This document shows positions 1 to 7,554 of a stretch of DNA of 45,867 nucleotides, in pieces (positions within the stretch are counted from its first letter, which is position 1; each line of letters opens with the position of its first letter). The translations under genes and the position numbers were made by a program. Location of the stretch: NCBI GenBank assembly GCA_002841625.1, contig PHAG01000017.1:1-45867 (forward strand). The letters are read 5' to 3'. A model generated the notes under the pieces. The model searched no databases. It saw nothing but the letters and a program-made list of their open reading frames with translations, and was not told the origin of the DNA. Source of the DNA: Firmicutes bacterium HGW-Firmicutes-1 (GTDB lineage: Bacteria > Bacillota > Clostridia > Lachnospirales > Vallitaleaceae).

Positions 1-45
1 TCTAATTTTATGATGAGGTTATATCATACTATAGATTTATCAAAC

Positions 46-90
46 GGGACATAATCACAAATGATATACTAGGACATTATCATAAATGGT
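46..90. repeat. Two tandem 18-bp GGACAT repeats, possible IS end
   Basis: Two near-identical 18-bp units start at 46 (GGGACATAATCACAAATG) and 71 (AGGACATTATCATAAATG), a period of 25 bp. Short repeats of the GGACAT type at this spacing resemble the multiple terminal repeats of IS21-family elements, whose body would lie left of the window. No transposase is visible here, so the IS assignment is inference; the repeat itself is directly seen. Confidence 0.4.
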
Positions 91-122
91 TCAGAAAAAA
101 AATCAATTCTCTAAAAAAAAGA

Positions 123-151
123 TTGACAAAAGCTTTTAACCATATTATAAT
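123..151 (+). promoter_or_regulatory. Consensus SigA promoter of glnB-amtB
   Basis: TTGACA at 123-128 and TATAAT at 146-151 are separated by exactly 17 bp, a perfect match to the vegetative consensus. Transcription would start near 158, giving a leader of about 180 nt before glnB that contains an attenuator. Confidence 0.85.
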
Positions 152-165
152 TACCACATATTAAA

Positions 166-247
166 AATACGATGACGTATTATTATATTAACAAATAGGC
201 AAGGTAGTCTATATACTTCGAGTCAGAGGTGTATGGGCTTTTTTTAT
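166..247 (+). promoter_or_regulatory. ANTAR-type antitermination leader with intrinsic terminator
   Basis: Hairpin P1 is AATAC (166-170) / GTATT (177-181) with hexaloop GATGAC. Hairpin P2 is ATAGGC (195-200) / GTCTAT (207-212) with hexaloop AAGGTA, which has the A1 and G4 typical of ANTAR-protein targets. The 3' strand of P2 lies inside the 5' arm of an 11-bp terminator (206-216 with 229-239) followed by a T-tract from 240, so P2 and the terminator exclude each other. Paired hexaloop hairpins overlapping a terminator are the known ANTAR architecture, also found upstream of nitrogen genes in Clostridia. P1 has G, not A, at loop position 1. No ANTAR regulator gene is in the window. Confidence 0.6.
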
Positions 248-340
248 TTTCTTGGAATTATATCAACTGAATTTATCGAATTGACTATTTATAGAATGGT
301 TCGATATTCTCATATAAAAAATTTAGAGGAGGAATAGAAA

Positions 341-688
341 ATGGATAAAATCACAAAAGTAGACATTATTACTAGACCAAGCAAAATTGAAGATCTAAAG
401 ATGGCGTTAAATGAGATAGGTATAACAGGGATGACCTTTTCAAATGTACTTGGATGTGGCCTTCAGAAGGGTAAAACAGAGTACTATAGAGGAACAGAAT
501 ACAGCATTGATTTGTTGCCAAAGGCAAGATTAGAAGTAGTTGTTTGTGAGGTACCTGTAGAACTAGTCATTGAGACTGCTAAGAAAGTACTAAGAACTGG
601 TGAAATTGGTGATGGAAAGATTTTTATTTATCCAGTTGAAAATGTGATAAAGGTTAGAACTGGTGAAGAAGGCGTTAAGGCATTGTAA
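341..688 (+). CDS. glnB: PII nitrogen regulatory protein (GlnB/GlnK family)
   Basis: A 115-aa PII signal transducer, the usual 112-115 aa length. The T-loop region (YRGTEYSIDLLPK, around residues 49-61) and the C-terminal signature (TGEIGDGKIFIYPVENVIKV, around residues 86-105) are intact. PII trimers bind ATP/ADP and 2-oxoglutarate and report nitrogen/carbon state. Its position directly upstream of amtB indicates the GlnK role of plugging the ammonium channel. A good ribosome binding site (GAGGAGG, about 326-332) sets the start. Expression is probably controlled by the attenuator in the leader. Whether the T-loop tyrosine is modified cannot be told from sequence. Confidence 0.95.
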   Translation: MDKITKVDIITRPSKIEDLKMALNEIGITGMTFSNVLGCGLQKGKTEYYRGTEYSIDLLPKARLEVVVCEVPVELVIETAKKVLRTGEIGDGKIFIYPVENVIKVRTGEEGVKAL

Positions 689-696
689 TAATCATA

Positions 697-718
697 AATG
701 AAACGTCAATGAAACGTC
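697..718. repeat. 11-bp tandem duplication in the glnB-amtB gap
   Basis: AATGAAACGTC is repeated twice head to tail (697-707 and 708-718), followed by a partial third AATGA. It lies between glnB and amtB. No role is evident; it is most simply a replication-slippage duplication. Confidence 0.7.
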
Positions 719-762
719 AATGATAGATCAATCGAAGAGTATATGAAAGGAGATTTAATTAT

Positions 763-2010
763 ATGGATGAATTAAAATTAGTTATGGATACAATTTGGGT
801 ACTTATTGCGGCAGCGTTGGTGTTTTTCATGCAAGCTGGGTTTGCAATGGTTGAGACTGGATTTACAAGAGCAAAAAATGCAGGTAACATCATTATGAAG
901 AACTTAATGGATTTTTGTATTGGATCTATTATGTTTTGGGCAGTTGGTTATGGTTTGATGTTTGGAGCAGATTCATTTGGTGGACTTATTGGAAAACCAG
1001 GGTTTTTCTTTAGTGGTGATTATACATCATTGATTTTTCAGACAGTGTTTTGTGCTACAGCAGCAACCATCGTGTCTGGTGCTATGGCAGAAAGAACTAA
1101 ATTTATCGCTTACTTAGCATATAGTTTCTGTATTTCCGTAGTAATTTACCCTGTTACAGGTCATTGGATTTGGGGTGGCGGATGGTTAAGTCGTTTAGCG
1201 ATAGGTGAGGCAACAGGTTTTGTTGATTTCGCAGGTTCTACAGCGGTTCACTTTGTTGGTGGTATGTGTGCCTTAGTCGGTGCAGCTATCATTGGACCTA
1301 GAATCGGTAAATATTCAAAAGATGGTAAATCTCATGCCATACCTGGTCACAGTTTAACCCTTGGAGCACTCGGTGTATTCATCCTTTGGTTTGGATGGTT
1401 TGGATTTAATCCAGGATCACAACTTGCAGCTTCTTCAGCTGAAGATGCTTTTGCAATAGGTAAAATCTTTGTTACAACAAATTTAGCAGCGGCAGTTGCA
1501 GCAACAGTTACAATGATCATTACATGGATTAGATATAAAAAACCGGATGTATCAATGACATTAAATGGTGCATTAGCAGGATTGGTAGCCATAACTGCTG
1601 GATGTGCGGCAGTGACACCGGTTGGTGCAGCATTGATAGGTGTTGTTGCAGGAGGAATGATTGTTGTTGGAATTGAATTTATTGATAAAGTGTTGAAAAT
1701 TGACGATCCAGTTGGAGCTGTCGGTGTTCATGCAATAAATGGTGCAGTAGGAACATTGCTTGTAGGATTATTTTCAGAAAGCACAGGATTATTCTACGGA
1801 CATGGATTTGGACAATTAGCAGTTCAAGCAATTGGTGTTGCAGCAGTAGGTGCATTTGTATCTATAGCAGCATTTATCATATTCAAAACAATTGACTTGA
1901 CAATAGGTTTAAGAGTAAGTGAAAAAGAGGAACTTATCGGACTTGATATTGAAGAGCATGGAATAGAAAGCTATGCAGACTTTGAATTAAGAGGTATTCA
2001 AGTTAGATAA
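763..2010 (+). CDS. amtB: Ammonium transporter (Amt family)
   Basis: A 415-aa integral membrane ammonium channel with about eleven hydrophobic segments. Family hallmarks include the N-terminal FFMQAGFAMVETGFTRAKN stretch (around residues 22-40), SGAMAERTKF (around residues 106-115), FGWFGFNPGSQ (around residues 210-220) and HAINGAVGTLLVG (around residues 323-335) with the pore histidine. The protein conducts ammonia/ammonium across the cytoplasmic membrane as a trimer. It follows glnB by 74 bp and is preceded by GAAAGGAG, and is probably co-transcribed from the promoter at 123. The short charged C-tail is the usual docking site for the PII protein. No defect is seen. Confidence 0.96.
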   Translation: MDELKLVMDTIWVLIAAALVFFMQAGFAMVETGFTRAKNAGNIIMKNLMDFCIGSIMFWAVGYGLMFGADSFGGLIGKPGFFFSGDYTSLIFQTVFCATAATIVSGAMAERTKFIAYLAYSFCISVVIYPVTGHWIWGGGWLSRLAIGEATGFVDFAGSTAVHFVGGMCALVGAAIIGPRIGKYSKDGKSHAIPGHSLTLGALGVFILWFGWFGFNPGSQLAASSAEDAFAIGKIFVTTNLAAAVAATVTMIITWIRYKKPDVSMTLNGALAGLVAITAGCAAVTPVGAALIGVVAGGMIVVGIEFIDKVLKIDDPVGAVGVHAINGAVGTLLVGLFSESTGLFYGHGFGQLAVQAIGVAAVGAFVSIAAFIIFKTIDLTIGLRVSEKEELIGLDIEEHGIESYADFELRGIQVR

Positions 2011-2101
2011 GACAGTTCTTACATATGAAAAGATATGAGCTATGAAAATAGTTTATATAGAGAAAGCTTAGGTTTATAGTAGTATTCCTATCCTAAAAGA
2101 A

Positions 2102-2134
2102 GAAAGTAGCCGCAGCTTGTATGTGGCTACTTTC
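2102..2134. terminator. Hairpin downstream of amtB
   Basis: GAAAGTAGCC (2102-2111) pairs perfectly with GGCTACTTTC (2125-2134). There is no run of T after it, so it may be a weak or factor-assisted terminator of the glnB-amtB unit, or just the boundary of the hairpin element that follows 8 bp later. Confidence 0.4.
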
Positions 2135-2142
2135 AAGTTGTC

Positions 2143-2282
2143 GAGAAAAGCATTTTTTCTGGTAGGTGTATTTACTACGGGCAGTAAGTGTTCATTTTTC
2201 TGGCCTTACCCTTTGGCCGGTCGGGCGAAAAATGAACACTTACTGCCTTTCGTCGTAATCTAGAAGAAAAAATGCTTTTCTC
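2143..2282 (+). repeat. Large dispersed hairpin element, copy 1
   Basis: Outer stem: 2143-2160 pairs with 2265-2282 (18 perfect bp). Unequal internal loop: 2161-2180 and about 2247-2264. Inner stem: 2181-2200 pairs with 2227-2246 (20 perfect bp). The apex is 26 nt (2201-2226), starting TGGCCTTACCC and ending GGCCGGTCGGGC; inside it TGGCC pairs with GGCCG around a 9-nt loop, leaving a 3' bulge GTCGGGC. The same apex occurs at 16668-16693 and its first 11 nt at 45857. This element and the hairpin before it occupy most of the 428-base gene-free gap after amtB. It has no ORF. Confidence 0.9.
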
Positions 2283-2438
2283 TCTGATTTGTTAATCGAT
2301 AAATTATCAACATTGAGAGCGTAAAAGTTTTGAATAAAATTAAAAAGTATTATAGGGGTAAATAAAGCTATCTAGTTAGAAATGTTAAGTTATGATATAA
2401 TGTAGGAACCAATTAATAGGATTTAGGAGCTTCAAAAG

Positions 2439-3833
2439 ATGAAAGATCATATAATAGATTATACTCAAAAGATATATCCTTTTCACATGCCGGGTCATAA
2501 ATTAGGAAGAATTGGACCACTCTCTGATGTCAATCTCTATGGATTAGATGTTACAGAAGTTGATGGAATGGATTATTTATATGAAGCTTCAGGTATGATT
2601 AAAGAGGCACAGAATCGAGCAAGAGATTTTTATGGTGCAATGGAATCCTTTTTTCTAGTAAATGGTAGTACTGGTGGAATATTGAGTGCAATAAGTACCT
2701 GTTGTAGACAAGATGGAAAGATATTAATTAGCAGGAATAGTCATAAATCCGTTTACAATAGCATACTGATAAATAGGCTAGATCCAATATATCTATATCC
2801 AGAGTATATTGAAGCTTATGGACTTGTAGGGGGTATTGATCCAAGAACAGTAGAGACAGCATTAAATGAGCATCCAGATATTTCATGTGTTGTCATAACA
2901 AGTCCAAGTTATGAAGGATTTACTTCTGATATAGATAGCATTTCAGATATCGTTCATAAGTATAAAAAGTTATTAATTGTTGATGAGGCTCATGGTGCAC
3001 ATTTTAAATTAAGCAATCAATTTCCAAAGTCTGCGTTAGAATGTGGTGCAGATATTGTTATACACAGTCTTCATAAAACGCTACCTGCGTTTACCCAAAG
3101 CGCGGTACTTCATGTAAACAATAGCAATGTAAATTTGGAAAAATTAAGGGAGTACTTAAGCATATATCAGACTTCTAGCCCATCCTATATTTTGATGACA
3201 GGGATTGATAGTTGTATTAAACTTTTAGAGCAAGACGGGGAAGCATTGGTAGAGACTTATTTAAATAATCTAGAAGTATTTAAGGAAAAGATGAAAGGTC
3301 TTAATCACATAAAGCTTATTGGTAAAGAATTTGAAGGACATTATGGAATTAAGGAAGTAGATGTTTCAAAACTAATTTTTGCAGGCAAAAATGTGGACAT
3401 GAATGGAAAATCCATGGAAAAAGAATTACGAGAAGTTTTTCATCTTCAAGTTGAGATGTCTATGCCAGTTAGTGTTCTTGCTATAACTAGTATTGCAGAT
3501 GATCTAAATGCTTTTGAAAAATTATATAAAGCATTAGCAAATATAGATATAAAAGAAGAAAATTTAAGTACAAGAAGGGCTTCCAATATAAATAGTTGCT
3601 GTAAAGTAGATACACCTTTCTTAACGTCCCAAAAACAACAAGAATGCATTCTTGTTAAAGATGCTGCAAATAGAATTAGTGGACAATTTGTTACGGTATA
3701 TCCTCCAGGTATTCCTATTTTAATTCCAGGAGAAAGGGTTACAGAGGGTATTATCGGGGATATTAAGGACTATGTTCAAAATGGTATAAAAGTTCTTGGT
3801 ATTGAAAATGGCCTTATAAAAGTAGTAGTATAA
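2439..3833 (+). CDS. Orn/Lys/Arg decarboxylase-family PLP protein (YaaO-like)
   Basis: A 464-aa fold-type I PLP enzyme. It has the family start PFHMPGHKLGR (around residues 14-24), the VNGSTGGILSA stretch (around residues 73-83), IVDEAHGAHFK (around residues 179-189) and the PLP-lysine motif HSLHKTLP (around residues 210-217), then a smaller C-terminal domain. Members decarboxylate arginine, lysine or ornithine to make polyamines, but the short group that sits beside tmk, like B. subtilis YaaO, has no firmly established substrate. The ATG at 2439 follows AGGAGCTTC. A TATAAT lies at 2396-2401 but its -35 is poor. The specific substrate is not readable from sequence. Confidence 0.85.
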   Translation: MKDHIIDYTQKIYPFHMPGHKLGRIGPLSDVNLYGLDVTEVDGMDYLYEASGMIKEAQNRARDFYGAMESFFLVNGSTGGILSAISTCCRQDGKILISRNSHKSVYNSILINRLDPIYLYPEYIEAYGLVGGIDPRTVETALNEHPDISCVVITSPSYEGFTSDIDSISDIVHKYKKLLIVDEAHGAHFKLSNQFPKSALECGADIVIHSLHKTLPAFTQSAVLHVNNSNVNLEKLREYLSIYQTSSPSYILMTGIDSCIKLLEQDGEALVETYLNNLEVFKEKMKGLNHIKLIGKEFEGHYGIKEVDVSKLIFAGKNVDMNGKSMEKELREVFHLQVEMSMPVSVLAITSIADDLNAFEKLYKALANIDIKEENLSTRRASNINSCCKVDTPFLTSQKQQECILVKDAANRISGQFVTVYPPGIPILIPGERVTEGIIGDIKDYVQNGIKVLGIENGLIKVVV

Positions 3834-3910
3834 AAAACCATTGCTTGAATTAAGAGATTTCTACGTGTACAATATAAAAGAGGTTGGACATAAACATTTG
3901 GAGGTTTAGG

Positions 3911-4588
3911 ATGAAAGGAAAGTTAATTATAATAGAAAGTGGTACTGATGGGAGTGGTAAAGCAACGCAAGCCCAATTACTATACGAAAAAATCAAAGAT
4001 ACCAATCATAATGTAAAAAAAATTACGTTTCCCAATTACGATAGTGATGCTTCTGCTTTGGTTAAAATGTATTTAAAGGGTAGCTTTGGAAGCAATCCTA
4101 CGGATGTAAATCCTTATATAGCATCTACTTTTTATTCTGTTGATAGATTTGCGTCCTATAAAACAGAATGGGAGGAATTCTATAACGAAGGGGGTATCAT
4201 AATTGCTGATAGGTATACTACCTCAAATATGGTACATCAAGCTTCCAAGATCACAAATGAATTAGAGCGTGAGGAGTATTTGAATTGGCTATGGGACTTT
4301 GAGTTCAATAAATTCAATCTTCCAATTCCAACATGTGTAGTGTTTTTAAATATGCCACCTGAACATACGCAAAGATTAATGGAAAATAGGGCAAATAAAT
4401 TTACAGGTGAAGCTGAAAAAGATATCCATGAAAAAGACATGGCATACCTTGTTGACTCTTATCACAATGCCCTATATATTGCTGAAAAGTATAATTGGAT
4501 TATGGTCAATTGCATAGAGGATCATCAAATAAGAACCGTTAATAGTATTCATGAAGACATATATAAAATTGTAAAAGAAGTTATTTAA
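3911..4588 (+). CDS. tmk: Thymidylate kinase
   Basis: A 225-aa dTMP kinase that makes dTDP for DNA synthesis. The P-loop is GTDGSGKATQ (around residues 10-19), with Ala where most members have Ser, and the DRY motif (IIIADRYTTSNMVHQ, around residues 95-109) is present. A TTG at 3884 would extend the frame, but the ATG at 3911 has GGAGG six bases upstream and starts at the family position, so it was chosen. The ATP-site and lid residues look like the divergent clostridial branch of the family. It lies between the yaaO-like gene and yaaQ, the order known from Bacillus. Confidence 0.9.
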   Translation: MKGKLIIIESGTDGSGKATQAQLLYEKIKDTNHNVKKITFPNYDSDASALVKMYLKGSFGSNPTDVNPYIASTFYSVDRFASYKTEWEEFYNEGGIIIADRYTTSNMVHQASKITNELEREEYLNWLWDFEFNKFNLPIPTCVVFLNMPPEHTQRLMENRANKFTGEAEKDIHEKDMAYLVDSYHNALYIAEKYNWIMVNCIEDHQIRTVNSIHEDIYKIVKEVI

Positions 4589-4608
4589 GCGAATGCTGTA
4601 ACATTGAC
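4587..4608. repeat. Possible decayed copy of the GTAACATT repeat
   Basis: Directly at the tmk stop, AGCGAATG is followed by TGTAACATTGAC. The same two blocks, separated by about eight more bases, form the end of the repeats at 9255-9313 and 37565-37622. It looks like a copy with an internal deletion, but its shortness makes this uncertain. Confidence 0.35.
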
Positions 4609-4737
4609 ATAAAGTTATTTAATATGGTAGAAAAACAAGAAATTCAATTGACAATAGTGTATAATTAAGTTGTTAATGACTATCTATTAATAGATTTTCA
4701 TTTTAAGACGATATTATGATTAAGGATGGTGGAAAAA

Positions 4738-5067
4738 GTGAAAATGATTATTACAATTGTTCATGACGAAGATTCACATTTAGTGGTTGAAAAACTCTTT
4801 AATGCAGGGTATAGTTCAACTAAGCTTGCAAGCACAGGTGGTCTTCTTAGGACAGGAAATACAACGTTATTTATTGGAGTTGAGCAAGAGCAGGTAGAAG
4901 AAGTAATTGAAATAATTAAAGAAACTTGTCAAACGACTAAGCGTTTCTCATTGATAAATCCACCAACATCAGCAACACCAGAAGGTTATATGCCTTATCC
5001 TATTGAAGTTGTTGTGGGTGGCGCTACACTATTTGTACTAGATGTAGATCAATACATGAAAATTTAA
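4738..5067 (+). CDS. yaaQ: Cyclic-di-AMP receptor, PII-like (YaaQ/DarA)
   Basis: A 109-aa PII-like protein, exactly the usual YaaQ/DarA length when started at the GTG at 4738. That start has AAGGATGGTGG just upstream and gives the family N-terminus MKMIITIVHDEDS. An in-frame ATG at 4726 has no room for a ribosome binding site. The glycine-rich stretch STGGLLRTGNTTLFIGV (around residues 33-49) is typical; this family binds c-di-AMP as a trimer in the cytoplasm. The downstream target of the receptor is not generally known. It is followed 40 bp later by yaaR, as in Bacillus. Confidence 0.92.
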   Translation: MKMIITIVHDEDSHLVVEKLFNAGYSSTKLASTGGLLRTGNTTLFIGVEQEQVEEVIEIIKETCQTTKRFSLINPPTSATPEGYMPYPIEVVVGGATLFVLDVDQYMKI

Positions 5068-5107
5068 GTAATCGTATCTTCCTATATAAATAGGGGGGAG
5101 GCTTATT

Positions 5108-5551
5108 ATGGATGTAAAAGTAAATGCTGTACCAGCGACACAAGCAATAGAATTAACACCTAAAAAAGACGGTAATGTAGACAATGATTTTAAATTTACT
5201 CTTTTAAGTAAAATAGAAGAGGGTGAATTGCAATCAAAGTTAAACACCATGATGCGTGATATTAATGTACAAGGTGATAAAATTGCTAAGCATATGGATA
5301 TCAAAGATATGAAAAAATATCGTGAACTCATAAAGGATTTTATGAATGAGGTTGTAACCCACTCCCATAAATTTTCAAGAGAAAATTTTTTGGATAAAAG
5401 AGGTCGCCATAGAGTATACGGTATTGTAAAATTAGTTGATAAAAATGTAGATGATTTAGCGCAAGAGTTATTGAAGGAAGAAAAGAACCATCTTAACATA
5501 CTTGGTAAAATTGATGAGATTAAAGGTCTACTTTTAGATCTAGTAATATAG
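5108..5551 (+). CDS. yaaR: YaaR family protein (DUF327)
   Basis: A 147-aa, highly charged, mostly helical protein of the YaaR/DUF327 family (B. subtilis YaaR is about the same length). Recognisable features are the central [12 protein letters not shown] stretch (around residues 78-89) and the [23 protein letters not shown] region (around residues 99-121). Biochemical function is not established. The start follows GGGGGGAG. The position between yaaQ and holB matches the conserved Firmicutes cluster, and a strong terminator follows immediately, so yaaQ-yaaR probably form one transcript. Confidence 0.88.
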   Translation: MDVKVNAVPATQAIELTPKKDGNVDNDFKFTLLSKIEEGELQSKLNTMMRDINVQGDKIAKHMDIKDMKKYRELIKDFMNEVVTHSHKFSRENFLDKRGRHRVYGIVKLVDKNVDDLAQELLKEEKNHLNILGKIDEIKGLLLDLVI

Positions 5552-5590
5552 CTCTTATGCTGATATGCATAAGAGCGTTTCTTTTTTTTT
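5551..5590 (+). terminator. Intrinsic terminator after yaaR
   Basis: GCTCTTATGC (5551-5560) pairs with GCATAAGAGC (5567-5576) around a 6-nt loop, followed by a long T-tract through 5590. It separates yaaQ-yaaR from holB, although holB has no obvious strong promoter in the 50 bp left, so some readthrough is likely. Confidence 0.9.
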
Positions 5591-5639
5591 GCAGATGTGT
5601 TAAGATATTAGATAGTTTATAAGAAAGTGTGGGAAAATA

Positions 5640-6614
5640 ATGAATAGCTTTAACGATATAGTTGGACATGAGGAAATCATTAAACATATAAGAAACTCCA
5701 TAAAAATGGATAAAGTATCCCATGCCTACATGTTTGAAGGTGAAGAGGGTATTGGTAAAAAGCTATTAGCAAGTATCTTTGCGAAGACACTCCAGTGTGA
5801 AGCAGGTAAAGACGAACCATGTAATAGTTGTTCCTCATGTAAAAGCTTTGATTCACTAAACCATCCTGACATTAAATATGTTGTAGCAACAAAGAAAGCC
5901 GGAATTGGTGTTGATGATATAAGAGAGCAATTAAACATGGATATTCATATTAAGCCATATCGATATAAATACAAGATATATATGATTGAAGAGGGTGATA
6001 CAATGACACCCCAAGCGCAAAATGCATTGTTAAAAACCATAGAGGAGCCTCCTCATTATGGTATTATAATCATGATTGCACATAATAGCAGTAGATTTTT
6101 ACCAACAGTATTATCTAGATGTGTACTGCTTTCATTAAAAGCAATTGAAGAGAAAAAAATCAAAGCGTATTTAATTGAAAACCAAAATCTATCTGAAGCA
6201 GAAGCGCATATGTATGCATCTATTTCCAGAGGGAATATTGGTAAGGCAAAAACTTTTCTAACATCTATTGAGTTTGAAGATATACGAAACGATATTATTT
6301 ATGCTATGGAATGTATTATTGAAGAAAATGATTTGGAAATATTAGAAATAGCTAAAAAAATTGGGGAATATAAGGAAAAGGCAGATATGGTACTTGACCT
6401 AATGATGACCTGGTTAAGAGATATTATGATAATTAAGGAAATTAATGATGAAAAATACATTATTCACAAGGATAAGTATAAAACTTTGTTGAAACATGGA
6501 CAACTTTTATCGTATAATAGAATAAGTGTCTTAATGTCTAGGATTGAAGATATGCAAAGAAATATTAAAGTCAACGTTAATTATCAATTGTCTTTAGAGA
6601 CATTATTCTTTTAA
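5640..6614 (+). CDS. holB: DNA polymerase III delta-prime subunit
   Basis: A 324-aa clamp-loader ATPase-fold subunit. It shows a P-loop-like GEEGIGKK (around residues 35-42), a four-cysteine zinc module (CEAGKDEPCNSCSSC, around residues 53-67), the NALLKTIEEPP stretch (around residues 129-139) and the SRC motif LPTVLSRCVLL (around residues 153-163). The zinc module followed by SRC is typical of the clamp-loader AAA+ family. It helps load the sliding clamp onto DNA. Start is the ATG at 5640 after a weak AAAGTGTGGGAAAATA region. It is followed by ricT after 22 bp, the standard gene order. Confidence 0.93.
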   Translation: MNSFNDIVGHEEIIKHIRNSIKMDKVSHAYMFEGEEGIGKKLLASIFAKTLQCEAGKDEPCNSCSSCKSFDSLNHPDIKYVVATKKAGIGVDDIREQLNMDIHIKPYRYKYKIYMIEEGDTMTPQAQNALLKTIEEPPHYGIIIMIAHNSSRFLPTVLSRCVLLSLKAIEEKKIKAYLIENQNLSEAEAHMYASISRGNIGKAKTFLTSIEFEDIRNDIIYAMECIIEENDLEILEIAKKIGEYKEKADMVLDLMMTWLRDIMIIKEINDEKYIIHKDKYKTLLKHGQLLSYNRISVLMSRIEDMQRNIKVNVNYQLSLETLFF

Positions 6615-6636
6615 CTATTATTAAGGAGATTTATAT

Positions 6637-7554
6637 ATGATAAAAGTAATTGGTGTGAGATTTAGAAGAGCAGGTAAAATATATTACTTTGATCCAAGTG
6701 AAATGGAAATAGAGCCAGGACAATTTGTGATCGTGGAAACGGCGAGAGGTATAGAATTTGGAGCAGTCATTTTAGGATTAAAAGAAATTACAGAAGAAGA
6801 GGTAATTCAACCTCTAAAAAAAGTAATTAGAATAGCGACGGAAGAAGATCAAAAAAAAGAAGAAAAAAACAAACTTAAAGAAAAAGAAGCGTTTACTACT
6901 TGTATGGAAAAAATTCACAAACATGGATTAGATATGAAGCTTATTGATTGTGAATATACGTTTGATAATAACAAACTTCTGTTTTACTTTACTGCTGATG
7001 GTCGTATAGACTTTAGAGAACTTGTTAAGGATTTGGCAGCTGTATTTAAAACAAGAATTGAGCTAAGACAGATTGGTGTAAGAGATGAAACAAAAATGGT
7101 TGGAAGCATTGGAATATGTGGAAGAAGCTTGTGCTGCAATGCACATTTATCAGAATTTCATCCAGTATCTATAAAAATGGCTAAGGAACAAAATCTATCA
7201 CTTAATCCAACAAAGATTTCTGGAGTTTGTGGCAGGCTTATGTGTTGTTTGAAATATGAAGAGGCTACTTATGAAATGCTAAATGAAAAATTACCTAATG
7301 TGGGAGATATTGTTATATTAGCAGATCAACGAGAAGGTGAAGTGTTAAGCGTTAATGTTTTAAGGCAGCTTGTTAAGATAGTCGTTAGAAAAAAAGATGG
7401 AGATACAGAACTTACTGAAGTTCATGTTGATGAATTAACGATTAAAAAAGCAGTTAAAAGAAATAATAATGATCATTTATCTAAGGAAGAGCTTGAAGAA
7501 CTAAAGAAACTTGAAAAGATGGAACAAAAAGAAGTAGAAATGAAAAGGGATTAA
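6637..7554 (+). CDS. ricT: RicT / PSP1-domain protein (YaaT)
   Basis: A 305-aa PSP1-domain protein. It has the early IEFGAVILG segment (around residues 35-43), and cysteine motifs CGRSLCC (around residues 165-171) and CGRLMCCLKYE (around residues 198-208). In B. subtilis RicT (YaaT) works with RicA and RicF in a complex that carries [4Fe-4S] clusters and FAD, affects RNase Y-dependent mRNA maturation, and promotes sporulation and competence. The cysteines match the cluster-binding positions. The C-terminus is a charged helix. RBS AAGGAG precedes the ATG. Its stop overlaps the trmN6 start by one base. Confidence 0.94.
   Translation: MIKVIGVRFRRAGKIYYFDPSEMEIEPGQFVIVETARGIEFGAVILGLKEITEEEVIQPLKKVIRIATEEDQKKEEKNKLKEKEAFTTCMEKIHKHGLDMKLIDCEYTFDNNKLLFYFTADGRIDFRELVKDLAAVFKTRIELRQIGVRDETKMVGSIGICGRSLCCNAHLSEFHPVSIKMAKEQNLSLNPTKISGVCGRLMCCLKYEEATYEMLNEKLPNVGDIVILADQREGEVLSVNVLRQLVKIVVRKKDGDTELTEVHVDELTIKKAVKRNNNDHLSKEELEELKKLEKMEQKEVEMKRD

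Noticed and set aside
4648-4677. Possible promoter before yaaQ (TTGACA)
   Set aside because: At 17-18 bp the -10 is only TGTTAA or GTTAAT, and a TATAAT at 4660 is too close; not convincing enough to annotate.
5038-5499. 153-aa open frame antisense to yaaR
   Set aside because: It lies wholly opposite a well-supported yaaR frame, has no ribosome binding site and an implausible composition; treated as a shadow.
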